Notes: generated by a model not told the origin, from the letters alone. Shown: positions 25,082 through 33,850, counted from the first letter of the stretch. The stretch: 34,692 nt of DNA from an uncultured bacterium (GCA_900319365.1 ONOE01000019.1:1-34692); one strand, 5' to 3'. Made by a program: numbers and translations.

Positions 25082-26242
25082 ATGAAGAGATTTTTGGCAG
25101 TAGCAATATTATTATCGTTTTTAATCGTTAATACCTCAAGCGCCGCAGAACCCCTCAAAGGTTCGGTCAGCGAAACGGACAATTATACGCAGGATAACAG
25201 TCAGCTTTTTACGGGAAAAATCGAAACTCTCAACAGAAAAGACGTTATAAATATGACCGTTTCACAGGTTCTTGATTCTACCATTTCGTCCGAAGGCGAT
25301 GAATTTTTTGCCGAAGTAACAGACGATGTCTATGGCGACAAAGGTATAATTATTCCCAAAGGAACAGTTGCGCATGGCAAGCTTGAAGATTTAACTTCCG
25401 CAAAGCGAATGGGCAGAAATGCAACGCTGGAATTATCTTTTGATTATCTTGTTACCCCCGACGGCAGAGAAATTCCAATTGAAGGACGTATGACGACAAA
25501 ATTGCATCCCGTTGTTGAAACGGCAAAAATCGTTGCGCAAGATGTCGGCTACACGGCTGCAGGCGGAGCGGTAGGAAGTGTTATGGCACTTCAATGGCTC
25601 GGATGGGAAGCCGCAATCGCATCCCAAGGCTACACAATCGCAGGCGGCGCAGCTATAGGCGGCGCCATAGGTTTAGGCGCATCTTTAATCAGAAAAGGCA
25701 GCGAAGTCCTTATTTCCCCCGGAGATCAAATCAAAGTAAAGATAAATACAGCCGTTGATTTACCCGTATACAAGCCCGAAGCCTTGAAGCAAGACGAGCT
25801 TTTATACGACGGTTTAAAAATCAGTATTAACAACGTAAAGCATGAAAAAGACCCGTTCGGGAATGCAAATACAATCACATTATCCTTACTTATATCAAAT
25901 TTATCTGACAAAACCTTATCAGGATTTGAAATGGCACTTGTAAATGATTACGGAGTAAAATTCAGCCCCTCGATTTTTGGGGACACAAAATTGATGTTCC
26001 GCCAAATAAAACCGGGCGACAGAGTAATCGCAAACGTGTCTTTTTCAGTCGATAACATTAACAGAAAATTCTGGCTGACCTTTTTTGACCGCAAAACAGG
26101 CGACCCGATAACAAAAATTTCTGTCGACAATGCATACAAAAATATTTCCAAAAGAACACGCAAAAAGAACGAAAAAGTCCGTAATTCAAGAATGAGAAAG
26201 AATTACCGCAAAGAGGACGATTTCATGCAAATGGACTTTTAG
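25082..26242 (+). CDS. Exported protein of unknown function
   Basis: A 386-aa protein with a clear signal peptide (MKRFLAVAILLSFLIVNTSS, cleavage likely after SAA). The open frame extends back through the tRNA, but the signal peptide and promoter fix ATG 25082 as start. Residues 70-140 contain IIIPKGTVAHGKL and GREIPIEGRM, a pattern like the VirB10/TrbI beta-barrel (an IPKGT..G motif in a periplasmic domain). A small glycine zipper follows (GGAAIGGAIGLGASL), which often inserts into membranes. The C-terminal third looks like a beta-sandwich (IKPGDRVIANVSFSVDN), and the very end is basic. It probably sits in the periplasm or outer membrane; family not recognised. Confidence 0.75.
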   Translation: MKRFLAVAILLSFLIVNTSSAAEPLKGSVSETDNYTQDNSQLFTGKIETLNRKDVINMTVSQVLDSTISSEGDEFFAEVTDDVYGDKGIIIPKGTVAHGKLEDLTSAKRMGRNATLELSFDYLVTPDGREIPIEGRMTTKLHPVVETAKIVAQDVGYTAAGGAVGSVMALQWLGWEAAIASQGYTIAGGAAIGGAIGLGASLIRKGSEVLISPGDQIKVKINTAVDLPVYKPEALKQDELLYDGLKISINNVKHEKDPFGNANTITLSLLISNLSDKTLSGFEMALVNDYGVKFSPSIFGDTKLMFRQIKPGDRVIANVSFSVDNINRKFWLTFFDRKTGDPITKISVDNAYKNISKRTRKKNEKVRNSRMRKNYRKEDDFMQMDF

Positions 26243-26296
26243 CAATCCATATCTTCTATAATATTGAAAAGTTCGTTAATTAAACCAACACTCAAA

Positions 26297-26806
26297 CTAA
26301 TTATTAGAATTGGATTTTGTTTTTGAATTTATTTTTTCAGGAGTACAAATATAAGGATTATTTTGAACTTTTGCCCATTCAATATAAGCTTTGTTGCCTT
26401 TAATTATTGTGCTGCCTGCAACCGTGTATTCCGTTTCGCCAGTTTTTTTGTTTACTTTTGGAGCATAGATATCAAGATTGTATTTATCGGGCTTTTTTGA
26501 TCTGCTTCTCATAGCATCATACAAATCATCAACCTGAGCTTCCATAATTGCGCAGTTCAATTTATAAGCGCCCTCATCTTTTGAGGTTATTGTTTCGGTA
26601 TAAATGCATCTGCCGTTTTTCCAACCGTGAATTTTTCTTGTCGTTTTAAATGCTTCATCTTCAAATACGGAAGAAACTGTTTCCTCATAGGCATCACAAT
26701 CTTTGAAATGTCTTATAAAACTGCGTGAAAACTTTGTATATTCAGATGCCCAAACACATGTTGAACAAACAAGTACCGATAACGAAATTATTAAAAACTT
26801 TTTCAT
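26297..26806 (-). CDS. Small secreted cysteine-containing protein
   Basis: A 169-aa protein with a signal peptide (MKKFLIISLSVLVCSTCVWA) and a mature part with four Cys (FKDCDAY, NGRCIYT, KLNCAIM, PYICTP), which could form two disulfides. I do not recognise the family. The mature part is mixed strand and helix with a middle segment ETITSKDEGAYKLN. It is convergent with the exported protein gene (54-bp gap). A strong promoter lies upstream (26831-26859), so it is likely well expressed. Periplasmic or surface location is inferred from the signal peptide only. Confidence 0.72.
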   Translation of the reverse strand: MKKFLIISLSVLVCSTCVWASEYTKFSRSFIRHFKDCDAYEETVSSVFEDEAFKTTRKIHGWKNGRCIYTETITSKDEGAYKLNCAIMEAQVDDLYDAMRSRSKKPDKYNLDIYAPKVNKKTGETEYTVAGSTIIKGNKAYIEWAKVQNNPYICTPEKINSKTKSNSNN

Positions 26807-26830
26807 AATACAATCCCTCTTTCACCTGAC

Positions 26831-26859
26831 ATTATAACAAAAGTCTTGGAAGTTGACAA
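26831..26859 (-). promoter_or_regulatory. Sigma70-type promoter of the secreted protein gene
   Basis: On the minus strand TTGTCA (26859-26854), a 17-bp spacer and TATAAT (26836-26831). This is the best match to consensus in the window. The leader to the ATG at 26806 is about 18 nt and carries GAAAGAGGG. Confidence 0.8.
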
Positions 26860-26944
26860 TAAATTACAAAATTTTGCAAATTATTTCAAATCTCCTCATT
26901 TTGTAGGATTTCAAAAATAAATGTGGTGCTAATATAACAATATA

Positions 26945-27014
26945 CTCCTTAGAGACTAAGATACACATATCCCTAATCAACAGCTATGCACCTCATGTAC
27001 ATAGCTTTTTTTTG
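26945..27014 (+). ncRNA. Candidate small RNA ending in a rho-independent terminator
   Basis: A terminator-like hairpin (AGCTATG 26982-26988, CATAGCT 27000-27006) followed by eight T faces the + strand. No + strand gene ends nearby: both flanking genes are on the minus strand. TTTCAA (26909) and TATAAC (26933) with 18 bp between could start a transcript near 26945. The predicted RNA would be about 70 nt with no ORF. Confidence 0.4.
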
Positions 27015-27037
27015 TAATTAAATTAAGACTGTAAATC

Positions 27038-27202
27038 TTAAACATCTTCGGGGATGAATAAAGAGTGCTTTGCCAAAATTTCTCTTGTATGTTCGTAACA
27101 GCAGCTTTCATGTGTAAGCTTTTGATACTCTCTTACGATATTTAATACATCATCAACGGATAATTTGATAATACGCCTTTTGCTCTCAATTATTGAAGCC
27201 AT
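27038..27202 (-). CDS. Small protein, 54 aa
   Basis: A short reading frame with good signs of being real: AAAGGCGG lies about 8 nt before the ATG and the composition is protein-like. The product is helical and charged, starts MASIIESKRRIIKLSVDDVL and ends LFIPEDV, and has a Cys-Cys pair with nearby His residues (HESCCYEH), which could bind metal. No signal peptide or membrane segment. It lies downstream of isocitrate dehydrogenase on the same strand after a 99-bp gap but has its own ribosome binding site. The SVDDVLNIVREY region would suit a small regulatory or antitoxin-like helix pair, but no function can be assigned. Confidence 0.55.
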   Translation of the reverse strand: MASIIESKRRIIKLSVDDVLNIVREYQKLTHESCCYEHTREILAKHSLFIPEDV

Positions 27203-27301
27203 ATAACACCGCCTTTCATTTTTATTTACGGCAGCTTTATAAAAGACTTTCAGTAAGGCGAAAGAAAGTCATATCAAAGGTTTATAAGGATTAATTCAAA
27301 T

Positions 27302-28297
27302 TTAAACAAGGTTTTCAATAATCTTATCTCTAAATTCCGTAGTAGAAAGCTCTCCGCCTAAATCAAATGTTTTATACCCTTGAGTCAAAGTTTTAAACAA
27401 AGCTTTTTCAATTTTATCGGCATAGGAATATTCTTCTATGTATCTGAGCATCTCAACGGCAGATAGTAGCAGCGCCGTAGGATTAGCCTTATTTTGTCCT
27501 TTAATATCGGGAGCAGAACCGTGCACGGGCTCAAATACTGCACAATCATCTCCGATATTTGCGCCCTGCGCAACGCCTAATCCTCCGATTAAACCCGCAG
27601 CCAAATCAGAAACTATATCGCCGTATAAATTCGGCAAAACAAGTACATCAAATTTTTCGGGATTTTGGACAAGCTGCATACACAAATTATCAACAAGAAT
27701 TTCTTTTTGTTTAATTTGCGGATAATCTTTTGCTACATTTCTGTATGACTCTAAGAACAAACCATCAGACAGTTTCATAATATTAGCCTTTGAAACGGCA
27801 CAAACCTCATGCCTGTTATTTTTTAGGGCATATTCAAAAGCAAAACGACAAATTCTTTCAGATGCCTGTCTTGTTATGATTTTAATAGAATGAGCGGTAT
27901 TCTCATCAATTTTTTCTTCCACCCCCGCATATAAATCTTCCGTATTCTCCCTTACGATTACAAGATTTACACTATCAAATCTCGTTACAATTCCCGGTAA
28001 ATTTTTACAAGGTCTTACATTTGCATACAAATTCAAGCTTTTTCTGAGCTGAACGTTAACAGAGCGAAAGCCTTTACCTATCGGAGTTGTTACGGGAGCT
28101 TTCAATGCCACTCTGTTTTTCTTTATGGAGTCTAACACTCTTTGCGGTAAGGGTGTACCCTCTTTTTCAATAACATCTGCACCCGCACTTTGGATATCCC
28201 AATTTATATCAAGTCCGCTTGCTTTAATTATTTTTACAACGCTGTCGCTGATTTCAGGACCTATACCGTCGCCGTTAATTAATGTAATATTATGCAT
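27302..28297 (-). CDS. NAD-dependent isocitrate dehydrogenase (IDH/IPMDH family)
   Basis: A 331-aa beta-decarboxylating dehydrogenase: LINGDGIGPEI at the start, SVNVQLRKSLNLYANVRP (substrate helix with three Arg), IVRENTEDLYAGVE, the Asp ligands in NLYGDIVSDLAAGL, and FEPVHGSAPDIKGQNKANP at the cofactor site. The SxNVxLRK pattern is that of isocitrate rather than isopropylmalate enzymes, and the length and cofactor loop fit the NAD form. It converts isocitrate to 2-oxoglutarate, here probably for glutamate synthesis. GAGG lies about 8 nt before the ATG. No other citrate-cycle gene is nearby. Homoisocitrate dehydrogenase is a less likely alternative. Confidence 0.85.
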   Translation of the reverse strand: MHNITLINGDGIGPEISDSVVKIIKASGLDINWDIQSAGADVIEKEGTPLPQRVLDSIKKNRVALKAPVTTPIGKGFRSVNVQLRKSLNLYANVRPCKNLPGIVTRFDSVNLVIVRENTEDLYAGVEEKIDENTAHSIKIITRQASERICRFAFEYALKNNRHEVCAVSKANIMKLSDGLFLESYRNVAKDYPQIKQKEILVDNLCMQLVQNPEKFDVLVLPNLYGDIVSDLAAGLIGGLGVAQGANIGDDCAVFEPVHGSAPDIKGQNKANPTALLLSAVEMLRYIEEYSYADKIEKALFKTLTQGYKTFDLGGELSTTEFRDKIIENLV

Positions 28298-28370
28298 AAT
28301 AAAAACCTCTGTAAGGTATTTTATTACAAACAGAGGGAAAGGGGAAATATAAATTTATTTATTATTAAAC

Positions 28371-29708
28371 TTAGCCTTGGAATGCTTTGAACGATCTTTC
28401 GATGTTTTTATCCATTGCACCTTTTACGGATTCGTACTCCTGCTGAATTGCATTATGTTCTGAATCTAACAGGCTTAATTTTCTTTGATATTTTTCATCT
28501 TTTGCATTGATTTCGGCGGTTTCTTTTTCGTATTGAGCTTCTGCCTGAGCTGTAGCCTTATCATTGTCGGTTGATACAATGTCTGAACATGAAGAATAAA
28601 TTTTTGAATCCCAAGATATACCTTTCAAATTAAATTGGAACGGATCAGAATTATCTTGAAGTGTAGTTGCGTTTGTTGCACTTGCCATTTCAAGGTTGAT
28701 ATATCCTTTTGCCAAAGCATCGGATATCCAACTTGTACTCTCCATTGATGCAAGATTACGAACGGCTGATAACTGACTGTCGGCAGAAGAATCAACCGTT
28801 GCCGCTGCGGGGTTTAATACGGCACAATTAGTTTTGCCCGTATTGGTTGTTGATGAACCGTTCATTTTGTACCACAAATTTGTATACCATTGAGCTTTTG
28901 TTTTATCTTTGTATTGATAAGCTTCTGTTGAGGGTAATCCCAATTTATCAAGTTCATCTGTGTATGCGACTTCATAGTTTTTATATTTTTCCTGATAGTC
29001 TTTTGCTTTAGCAGGTTCAGCATCTTCGGCTTTAGATTCCAATGCTGATTCATAACTTACGAGTTTTGTGAATTTCTTTTTCTCCTCATCCATATCGGAT
29101 AAGTATTTGGCGATATCTAAATTGCTTATATCTTTGCCGTTGTCTTTTTGGTTAACGGCAGTTGTATAGATATTTAAAGCATTCATATAATTTTGCTGTT
29201 GCTGAAGCTTTTCTTTTGACCAATCTTCTTGAGAATAGCTTGATCTTTGAGTTTCTATTGCATCTTCCCAATCTTTTTTAGCTTTTTTAGCTTCTTCAGA
29301 ATGGCATTTGTCATAATTATCCTTTAAGGTATCTGTTTTAAATTCTGATTCAATTCCGTATTTGCTTAAAAATGTATTCAAATCGGCAGAATTGATATAA
29401 TTCTGATAATCTGCATTGCTTACAAGAGCCTTACCTGCGGAATTAGTAATAATATACTGATTCTTATTATCTCCGTATTCGTACAAAACGGCTGCGGTTA
29501 AAGGAGTATTGTTGCTTTCTCCCGAGCTGTTGTAAGTAACAAAATTGTATTGAGATGAATTTAATGCGGAAATATATGCTTCACTAGCCTCTTGACTTCT
29601 TGTTGCAAGACGCATTTTTGCATTTGTGATTTGCTGAGATTCATATTCATTTGAGGTTAATCTTGCCGTTATGGTAAGCAATCTTGCCTGTGATGCTGAC
29701 ATTCCCAT
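28371..29708 (-). CDS. Helical protein with MSASQARLL N-terminus, unknown function
   Basis: A 445-aa protein read from ATG 29708, preceded by AAAGGA at about 10 nt; an earlier ATG at 29756 is unlikely. It has no signal peptide or membrane segment. The N-terminus (MGMSASQARLLTITARLTSN) is followed by an amphipathic region, QQITNAKMRLATRSQEASEA, which looks like the paired helices of secreted filament or hook-like proteins. I recall similar N-termini in other Vampirovibrionia hypothetical proteins. The middle is rich in Lys, Glu and Asp, and the last 70 residues form a predicted coiled coil (KYQRKLSLLDSEHNAIQQEY). Two Cys pairs are widely spaced. Export without a signal peptide is possible but unproven. 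Confidence 0.65.
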   Translation of the reverse strand: MGMSASQARLLTITARLTSNEYESQQITNAKMRLATRSQEASEAYISALNSSQYNFVTYNSSGESNNTPLTAAVLYEYGDNKNQYIITNSAGKALVSNADYQNYINSADLNTFLSKYGIESEFKTDTLKDNYDKCHSEEAKKAKKDWEDAIETQRSSYSQEDWSKEKLQQQQNYMNALNIYTTAVNQKDNGKDISNLDIAKYLSDMDEEKKKFTKLVSYESALESKAEDAEPAKAKDYQEKYKNYEVAYTDELDKLGLPSTEAYQYKDKTKAQWYTNLWYKMNGSSTTNTGKTNCAVLNPAAATVDSSADSQLSAVRNLASMESTSWISDALAKGYINLEMASATNATTLQDNSDPFQFNLKGISWDSKIYSSCSDIVSTDNDKATAQAEAQYEKETAEINAKDEKYQRKLSLLDSEHNAIQQEYESVKGAMDKNIERSFKAFQG

Positions 29709-29809
29709 TTTTGCATGTTTCCTTTCAATAATTCTTATTACCCATGTAATCGGCAATGTCTGCGGTATTCTTTAATATTTTTGAGCAAATGTAAAGTTAT
29801 GTAACAAAA

Positions 29810-29837
29810 CTTATATAAATTGAATATAAAAAGTCAA
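29810..29837 (-). promoter_or_regulatory. Sigma70-type promoter of the 445-aa protein gene
   Basis: On the minus strand TTGACT (29837-29832), a 16-bp spacer and TATAAG (29815-29810). It implies a 5' leader of roughly 95 nt before ATG 29708. Confidence 0.6.
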
Positions 29838-29936
29838 TAATTTTTTAAACGAGGTTTTTATTTATATGTAAGAGATAAATAAAGAAAAAAGAAAAACAAA
29901 CCGTTTAATTAAAATTTAAAAAGAGAGGAACAAACT

Positions 29937-30113
29937 ATGGCAACTGTGCTGTTATTTTCTGATGCAATTTCAAATACTTATAAAGATACTTCCGAAAGCT
30001 TAAAAGAAATCAAATTAGGCAACGGAAGACGAGTTAGAAAAACATTAACCGAAATGATGAAACAATCTTTCTTCCAAGGAGCAAACAGATTCGGTACAAA
30101 CTTTATCGCATAA
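29937..30113 (+). CDS. Small basic protein, 58 aa
   Basis: A short frame with a strong ribosome binding site (AGAGAGGAACAAACT before ATG). The product starts MATVLLFSDAISNTYKD, has a basic middle (GNGRRVRKTLTEMMK) and ends GANRFGTNFIA. No signal peptide or Cys. It is divergent from the 445-aa protein gene with 228 bp between and is alone on its strand. A rho-independent terminator follows at 30206, about 90 bp after the stop. Function unknown; a precursor peptide, a small regulator or a nucleic-acid-binding protein are all possible. Confidence 0.62.
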   Translation: MATVLLFSDAISNTYKDTSESLKEIKLGNGRRVRKTLTEMMKQSFFQGANRFGTNFIA

Positions 30114-30205
30114 ATAATAAAAATCGTTGGATTATATAGGAAAAACACTTAAAGGAAAACAGGAAAAAGGATAGGATAAACAAGGAATTAGGAAACATTT
30201 ATTTG

Positions 30206-30236
30206 AAAAGACCCTCAAAAATTTGAGGGCTTTTTT
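30206..30236. terminator. Rho-independent terminator between convergent units
   Basis: CCCTCAA (30212-30218), 4-nt loop and TTGAGGG (30223-30229), extended by AAAAG/CTTTTTT with one bulged A. It serves the 58-aa gene on + and overlaps the dus stop on the minus strand. Confidence 0.8.
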
Positions 30237-31233
30237 ATGCGCTTTTTAGGGCGTATAAATCATTTTCTATCTCTTTAAAATATTTGCAAAGCTTTTGATA
30301 ATCTTCTTCGACCATCAATACTCCACGATACTTTGATGCGTTTGGAATTGATGAAATATAAAATGCATAGAATTTTCTGAAAAATTTTATTGCAACATTT
30401 TCCCCTCTCAATTCAATTTCTTCATCAAGATGATGTTTCATCATTTGCAATCTTTCAAAAATATCCGGAGGAGCAAGCTTTTCTCCCGTTTTAAAATAAT
30501 GTTCAATTCTGAATATTAAAGTCGGATCTCCAAGAACACCTCTGCCTATAGCAACACCATCAGCAGCGCTTTGTTCCATACATTGAACGGCAGAGTCAAT
30601 TGATTTAACGTCCCCGTTTGCAAATACGGGAATATCAACATTATTTTTCAAATCTTTAACCTTTGACCAATCAGCAGAGCCCGAATACATCTGCTTTCTT
30701 GTTCTTGCATGAAGTGTTATAAATTCAGCCCCCGCCTCCTGCATTTTTTGCCCGAATTTAACATAATTCATATTATCCTGGGTAAATCCGAGTCGGAATT
30801 TTACGCTCACGGGCAAATCAGTCCCCTCTTTAACCGCCTGAACAACATCATAAGCAAGTTCGGGTTCATTCATCAATGCGCAGCCGTCATGCCCGCAAAC
30901 AACTTTTTTGACGGGACACCCCATATTTATATCTATAATATCTGCCAAGGGGGAAAGCTTTTTAGCTGCCGCATTCATCATATATGGCTTATGACCGCAT
31001 ATTTGATAAGCTATCGGATGATGAGAATTATCAAGTTTTAAAATCTCATTTTGATTTCTGTTCTGATTTAAAAACTCAGAACTTATCATCTCAGTCGTTA
31101 AAAGACAGGTCGGGGAATAATGCCTTACCATACTTCTTAAAACATAATCCGTTATTCCCGCCATCGGGGCAAGAGAAACGTTTGATTTTAGAATTTTTAA
31201 TACCCTATTTTGAGGCGGCTGTTTTGTTGACAT
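30235..31233 (-). CDS. dus: tRNA-dihydrouridine synthase (DusB-like)
   Basis: A 332-aa flavin-dependent TIM-barrel enzyme. Motifs: SLAPMAGITDYVLRSM near the N-terminus (FMN site), INMGCPVKKVV, the catalytic Cys in GHDGCALMNEP, VKFRLGF, TLHARTRKQMYSG, FANGDVKS and VAIGRGVLGDP. It reduces uridines in the D-loop of tRNA using NADPH. Length and motif order fit the bacterial Dus family, closest to DusB. The start overlaps the end of the upstream TPR gene by 29 bp, and AAAGG lies close before the ATG, so it is translated from the same mRNA. Confidence 0.92.
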   Translation of the reverse strand: MSTKQPPQNRVLKILKSNVSLAPMAGITDYVLRSMVRHYSPTCLLTTEMISSEFLNQNRNQNEILKLDNSHHPIAYQICGHKPYMMNAAAKKLSPLADIIDINMGCPVKKVVCGHDGCALMNEPELAYDVVQAVKEGTDLPVSVKFRLGFTQDNMNYVKFGQKMQEAGAEFITLHARTRKQMYSGSADWSKVKDLKNNVDIPVFANGDVKSIDSAVQCMEQSAADGVAIGRGVLGDPTLIFRIEHYFKTGEKLAPPDIFERLQMMKHHLDEEIELRGENVAIKFFRKFYAFYISSIPNASKYRGVLMVEEDYQKLCKYFKEIENDLYALKSA

Positions 31234-33361
31234 AATCCTTTAATTCTTTCGCACGAGATGCGGCATATTTTTTATATTCATCATCGGGAACATCAGATGA
31301 TGCATACAATTCATAATATTTATACGCCTCTTTATAATTTTTCAATTCATCATAATTTGCAGCGATTGTATAGTTGCAAATTGTGAAATCTTTATTAAGC
31401 GCATAAGCACGCTTTAAATCCGCAATAGCTTCATTGTGCTTTTTCTGAGCATCATAAATCATACCTCTGTAATACAGGGCGTAATCATTATCTTTATCCG
31501 TTGCAAGAATTTTGTTAAACTCCTGCAAACTTTCATTATAATCATTTGCCTCGTATTTGTTTATGGCATCATTTAATAAATTTGATTTTTCGTTTTCGTT
31601 GATAGATTTCAAATATTCAACAGCTTGCTGATTATTTTTATTGAAAGCTATCGATTTGCCAAGGTAAATTTTAGCGTTGGCATAATCTTCTTTTTCCCCG
31701 TACAATGCCGCAATGTAATACGCAATATCAGAATCAAGCGGTTTCAAATCAAGAGCTTTTTTATAATATTCTATCGCTTTATCAATATTTCCGCTCTGCT
31801 GATAAGATGTTGCGACTCCGAGCATTGAATCAACAGTCGCAGGGACAACAGCCAAATAAGCTTTTATAGCTTCATCATATTTTTTATTGTTAAATAAATC
31901 GGCAGCCGTATTCATCTGTTTATCTGACTTCATTGATTTAATTTCAGCTATACGGTCTTTGATAGATTTTTCATTGGGATATTTTGCCTGTGCCGTATTT
32001 AAAGTAGCGGCAGCCTCATCTAAATATCCGCCCTGAGCTTGTGCTAGAGCTAAATTTATGTATAGTTCGGGACTTGCATCGTTGCCGTATATTTCCATAG
32101 CAGTTTTGTATGCATAAATTGCATCTTCCGTTTTTGATGCTTTATGAAGTTCAACAGCATAATCATAAATCATACCTGCTTGTGCATCCTGCGGATAATT
32201 AGCCTTTAAATAATCCACAAATTGTTGAGGAGTAGAGGATTTTTTCACATTTTCTATCATCTGTTTTTTTATAACGGGATTTTCGGGATCAACAGCCATA
32301 ACCTTTTTATATCCCTCTTGCGCAATCTTATCGTCGCCTAACTTTTCATAACATTGAGCTCTGTATAAATTTGCATTGACATTATCCGGGTATAAAATCA
32401 ACACGGATTCATAAGCCTTGATTGCCGTTCTGTAATCCTCTTTTTGTTGATATAAAGTACCTACATTAATTCTTGTATTGATATTTGACGGATCAAGAGT
32501 TTCGGCTTTTTTGTAATAAGTTAATGCCTCATCAAGCCTGTTTTCTTTTTGCAAAACCGCCCCCATATTTACATAATAATTTGCGTTGTCAGGTTCAGCC
32601 GTCAATTTTTTGTTAAAAGTTCGCTCTAAAACGTACAAAATATCTTTATCATCAGATGTTGCTTTTGATAAAACGTAGGAATATTCTTTTAAAGCCTCAT
32701 CGCTTTTATCAATATCGTCAAGAGATTTTGCATAAGTTAATCTCAAATTAAGGTCCGATGAACTGACAGAAACGGCTTTTTTATAATATTCGGCAGCTTT
32801 TTGCTTGTTGCCTAAAATTGCCATAATTTCGCCGATTTGTTCAAAACTGCTTTTTTGCAATGATTTATCGCCTAAAGAATGACTAAATTCATAAACGGCA
32901 GCAGAGAAATTTCCTTCTGCTCTCAATTTTTTAGCCGTATTAAATCTGTTCTGCGGGGAACGGTCATAATTTATTTGCGATAAGCATTTATCAAGATTGC
33001 TTACAATCTGATCAATAGCCTGCGCAGAATTTCTTACATCCTGCTCCTCGGGATAATATCTCAAATAAAACAAAGCGCTTCTGTAATCATCTGCCGCCTT
33101 ATCCCATGCTCTGTCTTTGTTGGCATATTGAGTACCACGTGCAAGATAAGCATTAACAAGCCCTATTCTTGCCGACCTGTCCATATAATTTATTCGCAAA
33201 GCATTTTTAAATTCCGAAATAGCCCCCGAATACTGATACTGCGACATATAATTTTGTGCAAGATCAAAATGTTCCCTAAAATCAGCAAACGCACCGTTCG
33301 GATTTAATAAACAGATAGTGAGTAATAAAGCAGATAGCACTTTTAATTTTGTAATTTTCAT
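31205..33361 (-). CDS. Large exported TPR-repeat protein
   Basis: A 718-aa protein with a signal peptide (MKITKLKVLSALLLTICLL, cleaved near GAFA). The rest is almost all tetratricopeptide repeats of about 34 residues, a dozen or more. Clear ones are NYYVNMGAVLQKENRLDEAL, NTRINVGTLYQQKEDYRTAI, LGVATSYQQSGNIDKAIEYY and ALYYRGMIYDAQKKHNEAIA. Such proteins scaffold complexes in the periplasm or at the outer membrane, often for pili or polysaccharide export, but no partner is evident here. It is the first gene of a unit with dus. A -10-like TAAAAT lies exactly 6 nt before the ATG. Confidence 0.85.
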   Translation of the reverse strand: MKITKLKVLSALLLTICLLNPNGAFADFREHFDLAQNYMSQYQYSGAISEFKNALRINYMDRSARIGLVNAYLARGTQYANKDRAWDKAADDYRSALFYLRYYPEEQDVRNSAQAIDQIVSNLDKCLSQINYDRSPQNRFNTAKKLRAEGNFSAAVYEFSHSLGDKSLQKSSFEQIGEIMAILGNKQKAAEYYKKAVSVSSSDLNLRLTYAKSLDDIDKSDEALKEYSYVLSKATSDDKDILYVLERTFNKKLTAEPDNANYYVNMGAVLQKENRLDEALTYYKKAETLDPSNINTRINVGTLYQQKEDYRTAIKAYESVLILYPDNVNANLYRAQCYEKLGDDKIAQEGYKKVMAVDPENPVIKKQMIENVKKSSTPQQFVDYLKANYPQDAQAGMIYDYAVELHKASKTEDAIYAYKTAMEIYGNDASPELYINLALAQAQGGYLDEAAATLNTAQAKYPNEKSIKDRIAEIKSMKSDKQMNTAADLFNNKKYDEAIKAYLAVVPATVDSMLGVATSYQQSGNIDKAIEYYKKALDLKPLDSDIAYYIAALYGEKEDYANAKIYLGKSIAFNKNNQQAVEYLKSINENEKSNLLNDAINKYEANDYNESLQEFNKILATDKDNDYALYYRGMIYDAQKKHNEAIADLKRAYALNKDFTICNYTIAANYDELKNYKEAYKYYELYASSDVPDDEYKKYAASRAKELKDYVNKTAASK

Positions 33362-33367
33362 ACGCCT

Positions 33368-33373
33368 ATTTTA
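33368..33373 (-). promoter_or_regulatory. -10-like box 6 nt before the TPR gene start
   Basis: On the minus strand TAAAAT, six bases (AGGCGT) and then ATG. The spacing equals that of gatD and the exported protein gene. AGG in the gap is too close to the ATG for a normal ribosome binding site. No good -35. Confidence 0.35.
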
Positions 33374-33478
33374 CTACAATTAAGAAAACATGTATATAGG
33401 TAAACAGGAAGCTTAACAGTCCGAAATAAATCATAACAAAAATGCTGCCATTAGTGAGGGCAATAATTATTTTTTTTA

Positions 33479-33693
33479 GTCATTCTGAGGCAAAGCGAAG
33501 AATCGCCTTGTCGTACTAATAGGTTTATAGGTTTATAAGTGTATAAGTTCATAAGTGAGTTACGGTCATTCTGAACGTAAGCGAAGAATCGCCTTGTCGT
33601 ACTAATAGGTTTATAGGTTTATAAGTGTATAAGTTCATAAGTTCATAAGTGAGTTACGGTCATTCTGAGCGTAAGCGAAGAATCGCCTTATTG
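33479..33693. repeat. Tandem repeat (two full units plus partial) with 8-mer subrepeats
   Basis: Units start at 33479, 33565 and 33659 with GTCATTCTGA. Each has a 30-bp head (TCATTCTGA..AGCGAAGAATCGCC) and a tail of tandem octamers of the form TATARGTT/CATAAGTG. Unit 1 has five octamers (86 bp) and unit 2 has six (94 bp). The third unit keeps only the head. Confidence 0.9.
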
Positions 33694-33722
33694 TACGCAT
33701 TTAAACTGCATGTTGCATATTT

Positions 33723-33792
33723 ACCCTCCCCGACATGGACTCTGCCGAACAAAATGATTGAGTATCATTTTGTGAGAGTAATTAGGAGGGGT
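33723..33792. repeat. Imperfect inverted repeat with inner hairpin (MITE-like)
   Basis: Outer ends CCCTCC (33724-33729) and GGAGGG (33785-33790). Inner perfect stem ACAAAATGAT (33749-33758), loop TGAGT, ATCATTTTGT (33764-33773). No ORF. It could be a small mobile element or a terminator-like structure. Confidence 0.6.
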
Positions 33793-33850
33793 CTGTTCCC
33801 GTAGGACAATTGTTACATTGTCGAAATAGCACCTCAAAGATTTATTCATT

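Noticed and set aside
30709..31041. 110-aa + strand ORF within dus
   Set aside because: Antisense shadow of a clear Dus gene.
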